Positions 1 through 7,766 of a DNA stretch of 64,000 nt are shown piece after piece (the stretch's first letter is position 1; every line of letters begins with the position of its first letter). The translations under genes were made by a program, and so were the position numbers. The notes under the pieces were generated by a model. The model was given only the letters and a program-made list of their open reading frames with translations, was not told where the DNA came from and searched no databases. Origin of the DNA: Candidatus Ribeiella danica (GTDB lineage Bacteria > Chloroflexota > Chloroflexia > Chloroflexales > Roseiflexaceae); contig JADKFS010000018.1 of assembly GCA_016717335.1 (NCBI GenBank), positions 303,189 through 367,188 of the forward strand, read 5' to 3'.

Positions 1-633
1 CGGGCTGGGGCGGCAGCATGTTCGAGGCGCTCATGCCGGCGCTGTTTGTCCCCGAGGACGAGTGGGGCCCGCACAGCTGGGCGATCAACCACCCGCTGAC
101 GGTCGCGGCGCAGATACACCACGGGCTTGAGGAGGCGCAGTACGGCTACTGGGGCTTCTCGCCCTCGAACACCCCGAGGGCGGCTACAATGCGTACGGCG
201 TCGATGGGATCGGCATGAACCCGGAGGGCTACCCCTCGAACGAGGACAACACGTTCGTCGACCACGGCTTCGCCGGCTGCCGCGACGGCAAGCCCGACCC
301 GCCGCCGTCCGCGTACACGGACGGCGTGGTGACGCCGCACGCGGCGTTCCTGGCGCTGCGCTGGGCGCCCGACGCGGCGCTCAAGGACCTGGCAGATCTC
401 AGGCGCGACTTCCCGATCTACGACAAGTGGGGCTTCCACGACCTCGGTGAACGTCGACAGTGGGGTCGTCTCGGACTCCCTACCTGTCGCTCGACCAGGG
501 CATCATCATGGCGGCGATCGGGAACGCGCTTCGCCACGACATGCTGCGGCACGCCTTTGCGACGCCGGAGTTCGAGCAGGCCCTGCGGCCGGTGATCTCG
601 ATCGAGGAGTTCAACGCCGGGCCGCTACAGTAG
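1..633 (+). pseudogene. Glucoamylase-like (PF10091/COG5368) protein, C-terminal part, frameshifted
   Basis: This is the 3' end of a gene that begins before the window. Continuous similarity to the bacterial 'glycoamylase-like' family is spread over three frames: frame 3 (about 3-175, with SMFEALMP and HGLEEAQYGYWGFSP), frame 2 (about 175-450, with GYNAYGVDGIGMNPEGY, VVTPHAAFLAL and DKWGFHDLG) and frame 1 (about 450-633, with YLSLDQGIIMAAIGNAL), stopping at TAG 631-633. Members are secreted or periplasmic glycosidase-like proteins with an (alpha/alpha)-barrel; the substrate is not predictable. Two indels in 630 bp mean either a decaying gene or sequence errors. The order of motifs is intact, which favours recent lesions. 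Family call confident; functional state unknown. Confidence 0.75.
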
Positions 634-644
634 TATCTCGTCCT

Positions 645-992
645 GGGGGCTGCGCCCCCGTGCCCCTACACTGGCCTGCGGGGGGCTGCGCGCCCCCCGC
701 GCCCCGGCCGGCGGGGGTGGGCCGCCACCCCCGCCGCCCCCGGCCGGGGCTGCGCCCCTGGACCCCAAAAGAATGTCGCCTCGTTTGCGATGTTTGGCGC
801 GCATGCCTCATGCACTCCAGTGGGAGACCCTCTCTGGTCGATCGACGATAGACCAGAGACCATAGACGATGGTTCGCACTATCCCATCGTCCATCGTCTA
901 TCGTCGGCGGATTGGTATTGGGCATGCGCCACGATCAGTGCAGCTGAGACGAGCTGATTTGCCGGAGGAGGGCCGGGGGCGCAGCGCCCTGC
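645..992 (-). repeat. GC-rich element (GCR) copy 1
   Basis: This fills the 486-base gap between the pseudogene and the gene at 1120. Both ends are GC-rich hairpins (ggggctgcgcccc-type at 645-750, gggggcgcagcgccc at about 975-990). The conserved core reads on the minus strand: CTCCGGCAAAT near one end, then GGCATGC, and ..GAGGCGACATTCTTTTGGGG near the other. A period-7 array (885-905) and related repeats sit inside it. No gene is seen. Five further copies occur in the window. Confidence 0.7.
885..905. repeat. Period-7 array (CATCGTC x3)
   Basis: Units CATCGTC, CATCGTC, TATCGTC lie head to tail inside GCR copy 1. Related inverted words (GACGATAGACC, CATAGACGATGG) occur at 842-872. Confidence 0.7.
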
Positions 993-1059
993 CTGTCAGA
1001 AATGTCAGCGTAGCCTGAGACCGCTCTGATCCGTCTATCATGGATCGCGAAGCAGCGCG

Positions 1060-1068
1060 TGCTATACT
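1060..1068 (+). promoter_or_regulatory. Extended -10 promoter (TGCTATACT)
   Basis: TGCTATACT lies 52 bp upstream of the ATG at 1120; no good -35 is visible at 17 bp. The same extended -10 word occurs before metF, and TGCTATAAT before korA. Confidence 0.5.
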
Positions 1069-1119
1069 GAAGCCATACCGACACACAACCACAACTTCCA
1101 CCTGAAGGAGGAAAACCCT

Positions 1120-1985
1120 ATGCGACGCATCCCGGATCGATCGCGGCTCTATCGGCGGCCCTGTTGCTCGTGGCGCAGACGGCCCTGGCCGCGCCGGCGA
1201 TCGGCAACCCGTCCTTCCAGCGCATCTGGGATCGGCAGGACCGCGCCGTGGTCGAGCACATCAGCGACCGCTCGTGGACGTGGGGCCCCGCCCCTCTCAG
1301 CGATGCGCTGTGGGAGCAGTTCGCGGAGGGCGTCGACGGCAGGCGCACGGTGCAGTACTTCGACAAGAGCCGCATGGAGATCAACGACCCGACCGCCGAC
1401 CCAAATGCGACCTGGTACGTGACCAACGGCCTGCTGCCGATCGAGATGATGACCGGGCGCCAGCAGAACGGCCTGAACCTGTTCGAGTTCCGCGGCCCGG
1501 CCAAGATCACGGCGATCGGCGACCCTGACCAGTTCCCGACCTACGCCGACCTGCTGCCGCTCTACCAGAGCCCCGGCGCGGTCAACCCCGGCGACCTGGG
1601 CAAGCCGGCCACCGGCTTCCTGAACCCCGGCGGCGCGATCACCGGCTTCAACGACTACGCCAACGACCCCGCCACGCTGCTGGTGCGCGGCGAGAATAAC
1701 CACGGCGTGGCCAAGGCCTTCATCGACTATATGAGCCAGAAGGGCCTGGTCTCCGAGAACGGGCGCTACGTCCAGGCTCAGGTCTACGACCCGCTGTTCG
1801 TGTTCGGCCTGCCCGTCACCGGCGCCTTCTGGGTCAAGGCCAAGGTCGCCGGCAAAGAGGTGCCGATCCTGTTCCAAGTGTTCGAGCGGCGCGTGCTGAC
1901 CTACAACCCGGCCAACCCGCCCGCGTTCCGCGTCGAGATGGGCAACGTCGGCCAGCACTACTACCAGTGGCGCTACGGCAAGTAA
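1120..1985 (+). CDS. Secreted protein with a recurrent Chloroflexota domain; frameshift in the signal peptide
   Basis: No biochemical function is known to me. The body (FQRIWDRQDRAVVE.., SWTWGP, RTVQYFDKSRMEIN, WYVTNGLLPIEMMTG) is a pattern that recurs in extracellular Chloroflexota proteins, alone or before enzymatic domains. The ATG at 1120 has an excellent ribosome site (GAAGGAGG, 8 nt spacing) but is in frame 1, whereas the hydrophobic signal peptide (IAALSAALLLVAQTALAAP) and the rest run in frame 0 from about 1130. One base lost or two gained near 1125-1140 restores a normal N-terminus. Alternatively translation starts at TTG 1164, which lacks a ribosome site and would cut the signal peptide. 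The gene ends just before a terminator hairpin. Real gene: confident; domain role unknown. Confidence 0.7.
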
Positions 1986-2010
1986 GGTCTGTTCCGCCCT
2001 CGCCCCCTGC

Positions 2011-2145
2011 CCCCTCTCCCGCCGGGAGAGGGGCTTTTTTGTGGGTGTCAGGGTTTCGGCGCGCCGAAACCCTGACACCCACCAGATCACCCCGCCCCTG
2101 ATAGGGGCAGGGGGCGGGGCAGCGACACGTAAAGCGTGTCGCTGC
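2011..2145. terminator. Composite hairpin element 1 (convergent junction)
   Basis: Hairpin CCCCTCTCCCG/CGGGAGAGGGG (2011-2033) followed by T6 terminates the plus-strand gene. Next comes a perfect 42-bp palindrome (2041-2082, left arm begins GTGGGTGTCAGGG), a GCCCCT/AGGGGC hairpin (2094-2108), and an 11-bp perfect hairpin (2119-2145) three bases from the stop of the minus-strand gene. It serves both converging genes. Confidence 0.75.
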
Positions 2146-2148
2146 CTT

Positions 2149-4338
2149 CTAGCGGATGGCGATCGGGAGGTAGACCGGCCGCGGTCCGCTCGGCGGCGGG
2201 TAGGTCACCGTGGCCGGGCCGTAGCGGTTGGTGGCGCCGCCGGCCTCGGTCTCGACGAGCCAGTAGGCCGCGGCGCCGGCCGCCGCGGGGCTGGTGTCGG
2301 CCCAGCTGTAGCTCGCGCCCTGCCCGCGCCCGTGGCCGGGGATGGGCTGCGCCGTCGCGCGCGTCGCACGCTCCCAGCTGCCGTCGGGGCTGCGGTACAG
2401 GTCGAAGCCCCAGGTGTCGATCTCCGCGCTGGTCTCCCACGCGACGGTCACGCCGCCCTGGCCGGCCCGCGCCGTAAACGCGACCAGCGTCACCGCGGTG
2501 GGCGCGATCGGCGTCGTCACGCTGGCCTGGTCGTCCTCGTTCGGGTTGTTGTTGTTCGGCGTCGAGTCGGGGTCGGGCTGGTCCGACGCGCTCACCTGGG
2601 CGGTGTTGGTGATGGTTGTGTCGACATTCGCGATAACGGTGATCCGCAAGATCGCCATCGCCCCACTCGAAAGCTCGCCGATCGTCCAGCTGCCGCTGGC
2701 CCGGTCGTAGCTGCCGTGGCTGGCCAGCGCCGAGCTGAACGTGACCTCGGGCGGCAGCGGGTCGCTCACGGCCACGCCGCTCGCGTCGTCCGGGCCGTCG
2801 TTGATCACCTTGACGGTGTAGGTCAGCTCGTCGCCGATCTGCGGCGCCACCTTGTCGACGCCTTTCGTCAGCCGCAGGTCGGCCCGCACGATCAGCGCGT
2901 CGGTGTCGCTGGCCGCGGCGCTGTACCGGTTGGCCAGGTCGTCCTGATAGTCCACGGTCACGTCGTTCTTGAGCGTGCCGGCCACCCGGCTGGGGTTGGT
3001 TTTGACGGTGACCTGGACGCTACCGCCCGCCCCGGCGTCGAGCTTGCCGTCGAGGTCGAACGTCACCACGCCGCCGCTCAAGGCGCACGTGCCGGCCAGC
3101 GGCGCGCTGAGCGCGCACGCCTGGTAGGTCACATTCGGCGGCAGCGTGTCGCTGATCACAACGTCCCACGCCGCGCCGGGGACTGGGAGCTGGTCGGCGG
3201 TGTTGGTGAGGGCGATCGTGTAGGTCAGCAGCTGCTTCGGCCCCACGACCGTGCGGCCGTCGTCTTTCGACACGACGATCCGCGGCGTGGTGGGCGGATC
3301 GTAGTAGGCCGGCACGCCGCGCTGGCCCTCCTGGATGAAGTGGTAGTCCGAGCCGCCGCACGACCTCGATCCGCCACCAGCCCGGCTCGGGTTGGCGATC
3401 GTATCGCCAGGGCCGCGGTCGGTCAGCGTGCCGTTGTTCCAGGTCTTGGGCTGCGAGACGGTTCCGGCGAGCGCCACGCCGCTGGGGCTGTAGTAGGTGA
3501 CCTTGCCGGAGGCCTCCATGTCGAAGTTGTGGAACGCGACCGAGGGCTGGCCCTGCTGGACGAACTCGTACAGCGACAGGCACTGCCGCGGGTTCTGCGG
3601 GTGCTTCAGCGCGGTCTGGATCGCTGCGACCGTCAGCTCGTCGCCGGTGCCGGGCAGGCCGTCGGGGTTGTCGTCGTCGAGCGGTGGTGTGTTGGTCGGG
3701 TCGCCGTCGTCGTCGTAGCCGGCGCGCAGCCGCCAGATGTTGCCGTCGTCGTCCTGCGCCTCGGAGCGCAGGATGTAGGCGCCGCAGGCGACCGGCGCGG
3801 GCAGGGTGTAGAAGCGCTCCCACTTCGACGCGGCGCTGCTGGGCGGGTAGGCCGCGCTGGCGATGCTGCCGGGAGCGCCGGGGCCAGGGTCGGCGATGCC
3901 GGGGCCGACTAAGGTGCCGGGCTGGTACAGCTCGAAGGTGGTGCTGAGCGCGCCGCTGGAGCGCGGCTCATCGGTGCTTCCGCTCGAAGACATCTCCGGG
4001 CTGAACAGGTCGACGCTGACCGGCTTGTCGGCGGGCCAGCCGCACGGCACGTCGATCTGCGCGTAGTAGTAGCCCACCCCGATCCCGTTGACCGGGTTGC
4101 TGTACCACGAGGCCGAGGAGATCGGGTACGCTGGCCCCATCGTCTCGAGCATGTAGCTGCGGACATTGGATGGTATCAGCTCGGCCGCGCGCGCGTAGGA
4201 GAAGACCAGAATCAGGATGATCAGCAGCGGCGTCAGCGTGTAGGTCATCCGTCTCAAGATGATCCGGCGCCGAGCGGGCGATGCCGTGGCGCGCCGGTCC
4301 GAGGTGTGGCCGGGGGCGGTGTGGTGCGGTCGTAACAC
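2149..4338 (-). CDS. DUF11-repeat cell-surface protein
   Basis: Predicted secreted or surface-anchored protein of 729 residues; no enzymatic domain seen. Residues 31-50 (MTYTLTPLLIILILVFSYA) form a signal or anchor helix. The middle carries Ig-like DUF11 conserved-repeat domains: one around 330-460 (..LLTYTIALTNTADQLPVPGAAW) and one around 460-590 (DLRLTKGVDKVAPQIGDELTYTVKVI). The tail has a fibronectin-like segment (TAVTLVAFTARAGQGGVTVAWETSAEID..GFDLYRS) and ends VYLPIAIR, a C-terminal style common in Chloroflexota surface proteins. The GTG start is chosen because GAGGGG lies 7 nt upstream; the internal ATG at 4248 has no clear ribosome site. Likely adhesion or sheath role (inference). Confidence 0.75.
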   Translation of the reverse strand: MLRPHHTAPGHTSDRRATASPARRRIILRRMTYTLTPLLIILILVFSYARAAELIPSNVRSYMLETMGPAYPISSASWYSNPVNGIGVGYYYAQIDVPCGWPADKPVSVDLFSPEMSSSGSTDEPRSSGALSTTFELYQPGTLVGPGIADPGPGAPGSIASAAYPPSSAASKWERFYTLPAPVACGAYILRSEAQDDDGNIWRLRAGYDDDGDPTNTPPLDDDNPDGLPGTGDELTVAAIQTALKHPQNPRQCLSLYEFVQQGQPSVAFHNFDMEASGKVTYYSPSGVALAGTVSQPKTWNNGTLTDRGPGDTIANPSRAGGGSRSCGGSDYHFIQEGQRGVPAYYDPPTTPRIVVSKDDGRTVVGPKQLLTYTIALTNTADQLPVPGAAWDVVISDTLPPNVTYQACALSAPLAGTCALSGGVVTFDLDGKLDAGAGGSVQVTVKTNPSRVAGTLKNDVTVDYQDDLANRYSAAASDTDALIVRADLRLTKGVDKVAPQIGDELTYTVKVINDGPDDASGVAVSDPLPPEVTFSSALASHGSYDRASGSWTIGELSSGAMAILRITVIANVDTTITNTAQVSASDQPDPDSTPNNNNPNEDDQASVTTPIAPTAVTLVAFTARAGQGGVTVAWETSAEIDTWGFDLYRSPDGSWERATRATAQPIPGHGRGQGASYSWADTSPAAAGAAAYWLVETEAGGATNRYGPATVTYPPPSGPRPVYLPIAIR

Positions 4339-4599
4339 GTCGAAACCCCTCGTGGATCGATTGAGCGTGGTGCCGATAGCTCGATGAGCGCGTAGGTAGC
4401 CTGCTGCGTTCTAGAGATGAGGCGCTGCTCATTAGTGAGTCGTTTTCATCATAGTAGCGTGTCGATACATCGATGATATGAATAATTGTGCCTTGCCGAT
4501 GACGATTCCGTTAGCTTCGCCTGAATACTACGATGGCGCGGCGATGTGGCCACATATTCCTACCCCTTGCCCCGTCCCTGAAAAACGCATATGGGCCAC

Positions 4600-4656
4600 G
4601 CCGTCGGGCTAAAGCCCTGGCTGGCGTTACGAAGCCCGCTGCCGCGGGCTGCCCGA
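4600..4656. repeat. Palindromic dispersed repeat (GGGCTAAAGCCC type)
   Basis: Two adjacent palindromes: GGGCTAAAGCCC at 4606-4617 and AGCCCGCTGCCGCGGGCT at 4633-4650. Words of this kind are widespread intergenic repeats in many bacterial genomes. Confidence 0.55.
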
Positions 4657-4808
4657 TGATTTCGAATATCTTCGTGGGAGGGGGAGGAGGGGTGATATCC
4701 AGAGTCTTGCTTGAATGAACGAAGTGTCAAGCGGCTAGCGCACGATCAGGCAGCATGTTGGGCGTCGTCGGTGCTCCCGATGGCGTCAGCACGCGCTCGC
4801 CGCACGCT

Positions 4809-4836
4809 GCAATCTGCAATCTACAATCTGCAATGG
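4809..4836. repeat. Period-7 array (GCAATCT x4)
   Basis: GCAATCT, GCAATCT, ACAATCT, GCAATGG in tandem. The same word family recurs at 6141-6221 (inside a gene) and 50950-50984. Confidence 0.8.
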
Positions 4837-4867
4837 CCCTAGTACAAGGTTCCGGGCGTTCGTGTCG

Positions 4868-4970
4868 GATTTGGGCTGCCACGATCGGTTCCGCGGTTCT
4901 ACAGTTCCGTGGCCACAGAACCGCAGAGCCAACCGGCGACAACCAGCAACGAACTTCTGGAAAGCTGCAC
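4868..4970 (+). repeat. Dispersed ~100-bp repeat, copy A
   Basis: It matches the reverse complement of 37211-37330: shared blocks CGATCGGTTC, GCGGTTCTA, CAGTTCCGTG, AACCGCAG, GGCGACAACC, TTCTGGAA.GCTG.ACTAG. Differences between copies are mainly gains or losses of 7-8 bp units. This copy ends exactly at the stop codon of the minus-strand gene 4970-6550. Confidence 0.65.
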
Positions 4971-6550
4971 TAGCGCGTCCGGCGGGTCACCTGCGCGCTG
5001 CCGTTGGGGAACTCGACCACGACCGCGCGGCCCTTGGCGGCGCGCGCGACCTGGTCGCGCCCGACCACCAGCGCCTTGACATCCGAGCCGCACGAGAGCG
5101 CGACGATCGCCTCGGCGTGTGGCGTAGCCAGCGGCGGCTCGACCACAACCATCCGCTCGGGCTGGCCCTCGGCGCAGACCGACGTCGCCAGCCGCCACAG
5201 GCTGCCGCCCGGCCCCGCGCCCGCCGCGAAGCGGCCCTCGCGCGCGCGCAGCTCGCCGGCCGACCACCAGGCGAGACCAACGACCAACGACCAACGACCA
5301 GCGACCAGCGACCAATGTACGATTTTAGATTGACGATTTATGATTAAGGGTCGCGACCCAATCGTACGTCGTACATCGTACATCGTACATGCGAGCAGCA
5401 GCGCCGCGGCGATCACCGGCAGGTAGAGGTAGCGCGAGTCGGGCGGCGAGGCGAACGGCGCGGTCGGCAGCAGCGTCAGCCCGAGCGCCAGAATGATTGC
5501 GGATTGCGGATTGTAGATTGTAGGTTGCGACTGAGATTGTCTGACCCCAATCATAAATCTCACATTCAACGCCAACCACGCAAGCAGTATCAGCGCGACG
5601 ATCGCGCCCACAGGCACGAGCCAGGCGGCGTCGGCGTGCTCGCTGCCCGGCAGCGGCGCCACGACCAGGGCCAGGCTGCGCAGCGGGTTCAGCACGAGCT
5701 GCGGCCCCAGGCCGTAGCCGCCCTGCCGCAGCAGGTAGTTGCGCCGCTCGACCGAGATCTGCAGCGCGACGTAGGCCAGGGTGATCAGTGTCGGCAAGAG
5801 GTATCGAGCGAGATGTTGAACGTTTGAACGTTTGAACGTTTGAGCGTTCGGACATCCCGCCAGGATCAGCAGCGGCAGCCCGATCACCGCGCTCTCCTTC
5901 GCCAGCAGGGCCAGGCCGTACGCCAGCGTCGAGACAAGCAGGCCGGGAGACAAGGAGGCCATCAGTGTGTGCGCTTGATCTCCTTGTCTGCTTGTCTGCT
6001 TGTCTCCTCGTTTGGGCAGCCAGAGGTGCAGCGCGGCCAGCAGCAGCGCCGCGGCGAGCAGCTCGCTCTGCGCCGAGATCCAGGTCACGGCCTCGAACGG
6101 CGCCGGGTGCAGCGCGACGATCGCCATCGCCACAATAGGAATTGTAGATTGCAGCTTGTAGATTGTAGATTGTGGCGCGCCGTGCTCAATCTGCAATCTG
6201 CAATCTGCAATCTGCAATCGGTAGGCCAGCAGCCCCGCCAGCGCGGCGTTCAGCAGGTGCAGCGCCAGCGAGACGACGTGGTAGCCGGCCGGCTCGAGGT
6301 CGAACATCCACCACTGCGCCCAGACCAGCAGCCAGACCAGCGGGCGGTAGAAGTGGCTCTGCGCGCCGGCGTCGAAGGCGCGCTGGACGACCTGCCCGGC
6401 GCTCAGGCCGCGCACGGCCAGCAGCCACTGGTAGTCGTCGGCGGCGAACGGACGGCCGAGCAGGTCGCGGTACGCATTGAGCGCGATCGCCGCGATAGCC
6501 AGCGCCACCAGCCCGGCCAACAGCGGCGCGGTCGCTCTATATCGCTTCAT
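4970..6550 (-). CDS. GT-C-fold-like multi-spanning membrane protein, laced with in-frame repeats
   Basis: 526 residues. The N-terminal half resembles PMT/TMTC-type GT-C membrane proteins: an N-terminal helix, then PFAADDYQWLLAVRGLS with acidic residues where GT-C enzymes keep their catalytic Asp, FYRPLVWLLVW, and HLLNAALAGLLAYRL. A lipid-linked sugar donor is expected by analogy. The gene is interrupted, without loss of frame, by six period-7/8 arrays (5275-5316, 5362-5389, 5495-5529, 5816-5847, 5983-6006, 6141-6221). These encode odd peptides such as IADCRLQI, QTFKRSNVQHLAR and SLVAGRWSLVVG in loops between membrane segments. ATG at 6550 starts 42 nt after the lysoplasmalogenase stop; the two probably form an operon. 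Family placement moderate; activity unproven. Confidence 0.7.
   Translation of the reverse strand: MKRYRATAPLLAGLVALAIAAIALNAYRDLLGRPFAADDYQWLLAVRGLSAGQVVQRAFDAGAQSHFYRPLVWLLVWAQWWMFDLEPAGYHVVSLALHLLNAALAGLLAYRLQIADCRLQIEHGAPQSTIYKLQSTIPIVAMAIVALHPAPFEAVTWISAQSELLAAALLLAALHLWLPKRGDKQTSRQGDQAHTLMASLSPGLLVSTLAYGLALLAKESAVIGLPLLILAGCPNAQTFKRSNVQHLARYLLPTLITLAYVALQISVERRNYLLRQGGYGLGPQLVLNPLRSLALVVAPLPGSEHADAAWLVPVGAIVALILLAWLALNVRFMIGVRQSQSQPTIYNPQSAIILALGLTLLPTAPFASPPDSRYLYLPVIAAALLLACTMYDVRRTIGSRPLIINRQSKIVHWSLVAGRWSLVVGLAWWSAGELRAREGRFAAGAGPGGSLWRLATSVCAEGQPERMVVVEPPLATPHAEAIVALSCGSDVKALVVGRDQVARAAKGRAVVVEFPNGSAQVTRRTR
5275..5316. repeat. Intragenic period-7 array (GACCAAC x6)
   Basis: Six units (GACCAAC x3, GACCAGC x2, GACCAAT). 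The 42 bp are 14 codons, in frame, encoding the WSLVAGRWSLVVG part of the membrane protein. Confidence 0.85.
5362..5389. repeat. Intragenic period-7 array (TCGTACA x4)
   Basis: TCGTACG followed by three TCGTACA. It lies within the C-terminal third of the membrane protein and encodes part of TMYDVRRTI. Confidence 0.8.
5495..5529. repeat. Intragenic period-7 array (GATTGCG x5)
   Basis: GATTGCG x2, GATTGTA x2, GGTTGCG. Encodes QPTIYNPQSAI between two membrane segments. Confidence 0.8.
5816..5847. repeat. Intragenic period-8 array (TTGAACGT x4)
   Basis: TTGAACGT x3 then TTGAGCGT. Encodes AQTFKRSNVQHL in a loop. The same 8-mer family occurs at 22071-22107, 29334-29360 and 33250-33289. Confidence 0.8.
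5983..6006. repeat. Intragenic period-8 array (CTTGTCTG x3)
   Basis: CTTGTCTG x2, CTTGTCTC. 24 bp in frame, encoding RGDKQTSRQGDQ. Confidence 0.75.
6141..6221. repeat. Two opposed intragenic period-7 arrays (ATTGTAG x5, CAATCTG x5)
   Basis: 6141-6175 holds ATTGTAG-type units and 6187-6221 holds CAATCTG units, which are near reverse complements, so the pair forms an imperfect inverted repeat. In the membrane protein this encodes LQIADCRLQIEHG and STIYKLQSTI. Confidence 0.85.
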
Positions 6551-6591
6551 GCCGCTCCCGGCCGCCGTGCGTGGTTGTGAATGCTCAATGC

Positions 6592-7320
6592 TCACTCCTC
6601 CAGCCCCATCCCCTCGACGATCAGCGCCTGGCCGGCGATGTAGGTCAGCCAGATCGCATCGCCGATCTGCGGGAAGTCGGTGCCGCGGAACAGGCGGCTG
6701 GCCAAGATCATATCCGAGATCAGGAACAGCGCGCCGCCGAGCGCGGCCGGCGCGCCCCGCCGATCTCGCGCGCCGCGCGCGCCAGCCAGCCCGGCCATCG
6801 AGCTGAGCAGCAGCGCGTAGGCCAGCGCGCCGTAGTTGAGCGCCGGGCCGACCGTGGGGTTGCGCACCAGCAGCCGCCAGCCCGCCAGCGCGACCAGCCA
6901 CGCGCCGCCCAGCGCCAGCCAGGGTTCGCGGGCCGATGCGCGAGCCTCGGCCCGCATGCGGCGCAGCAGAGCCCGGATGTACAAGCCGTGCCCCGCGCCG
7001 AACGCCAGCATGCCGAACAGCACGTGCTGCGGCAGCGGGATGACCTGCGCCATGATCAGGTCGCCCGCGAGCCCGCCGCCCATCCCGGCCGCGATCAGCC
7101 GCGCCTCGTCGCGCCGGGCCGGACGCTTCTCGCCGCGCCACAGCCGCAGCGCCGCCGCCAGCACCAGCGCCGAGGAGAGCATGCGCGCCGGCAGCGGGAT
7201 GCTGTTGCCATCCTTCGCGTCGCGCCGGCCGAGCGCGAGGCCGAGCAGCAGCAGCGCGGCCGCCGCCCCATCGATCGCGTAGACGTCTCGCCGTGCCGAT
7301 GATAGGGGTGTCGATCCCAT
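6592..7320 (-). CDS. Lysoplasmalogenase (YhhN family)
   Basis: 242-residue multi-spanning protein of the YhhN/TMEM86 family (PF07947). These hydrolyse the vinyl-ether bond of lysoplasmalogens in the membrane; some family members have other or unknown activity. Family marks are the run of short membrane helices, GGGLAGDLIMAQVIP.. in the middle and the C-terminal ALGGALFLISDMILA..DAIWLTYIAGQALI, with the conserved acidic residues (GDL, SDM, GDA) expected in the active site. ATG 7320 has AGGA 8 nt upstream. It is first in a two-gene minus-strand unit with the GT-C-like protein. A small array (AATGCTC x2) fills the spacer. Confidence 0.8.
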   Translation of the reverse strand: MGSTPLSSARRDVYAIDGAAAALLLLGLALGRRDAKDGNSIPLPARMLSSALVLAAALRLWRGEKRPARRDEARLIAAGMGGGLAGDLIMAQVIPLPQHVLFGMLAFGAGHGLYIRALLRRMRAEARASAREPWLALGGAWLVALAGWRLLVRNPTVGPALNYGALAYALLLSSMAGLAGARGARDRRGAPAALGGALFLISDMILASRLFRGTDFPQIGDAIWLTYIAGQALIVEGMGLEE

Positions 7321-7405
7321 CGTCGTATCCTATCGCTAAGCGGTCGCCTGAGGATACCATACCTGGGCGCGGCTCGCCAACTCGTTGCGCTGGCGCGCTG
7401 GTCTC

Positions 7406-7652
7406 GGAGGCTGCGCGCCCCCCGTGCCCGGGCGGGCGGGGATGCCTTCCACACTGCTTCGGGGGGCTGAGCGCCCCCCGTGCCCCGGCGGGCGGCTGTC
7501 TCGTTTTGCGCGCTTGACGTGCATGCCCGGCCGAATCCACACGCGACGGTATATAACCCGCTGTCTTGGGAATAGTGCCGGGCGTGCGTCACGACGATCG
7601 CAATTGAGGTGGAATCATGTGCCGGAGGGGGGCCGGGGGCGCAGCGCCCCGG
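7406..7652 (-). repeat. GC-rich element (GCR) copy 2
   Basis: It occupies most of the gap 7321-7766. Terminal hairpins are ggctgcgcgcccccc (7409) and gggggcgcagcgcccc (about 7636-7651). The minus-strand core CTCCGGCACATGATTCCACC.. is nearly identical to copy 5, and GTGTGGATTCGGCCGGGC keeps the central hairpin with altered bases. No gene seen; the promoter of the GH4 gene should lie in 7653-7750. Confidence 0.75.
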
Positions 7653-7766
7653 AAGAAACTGATCGCCGCCCCAATATCAGCCAAATCGCAGTAGAATGGA
7701 GCCCGCGCGTCGCCCCGCGCATGCGGATGGCCGCGCAGCGCTCACCTATGCAGAAAGGCTAGAGAG

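Larger units (their letters stand above)
4339..4969. other. Intergenic region with dispersed repeats, no gene seen
   Basis: About 630 bp upstream of the DUF11 gene. Apart from the repeats listed separately (4600-4656, 4809-4836, 4868-4970) I see no ORF with family similarity and no convincing -35/-10 pair. The part from 4430 to 4550 is AT-rich for this genome and probably holds the DUF11 promoter. Confidence 0.5.

Noticed and set aside
2041..3912. Long plus-strand open frame of 623 codons opposite the DUF11 gene
   Set aside because: It mirrors the minus-strand gene; the product is an Arg/Val/Gly-rich string without family similarity, as expected for antisense frames in GC-rich DNA.
4533..4718. 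61-codon frame upstream of the DUF11 gene
   Set aside because: It spans the GGGCTAAAGCCC palindromic repeat; no ribosome site and no conservation signal.
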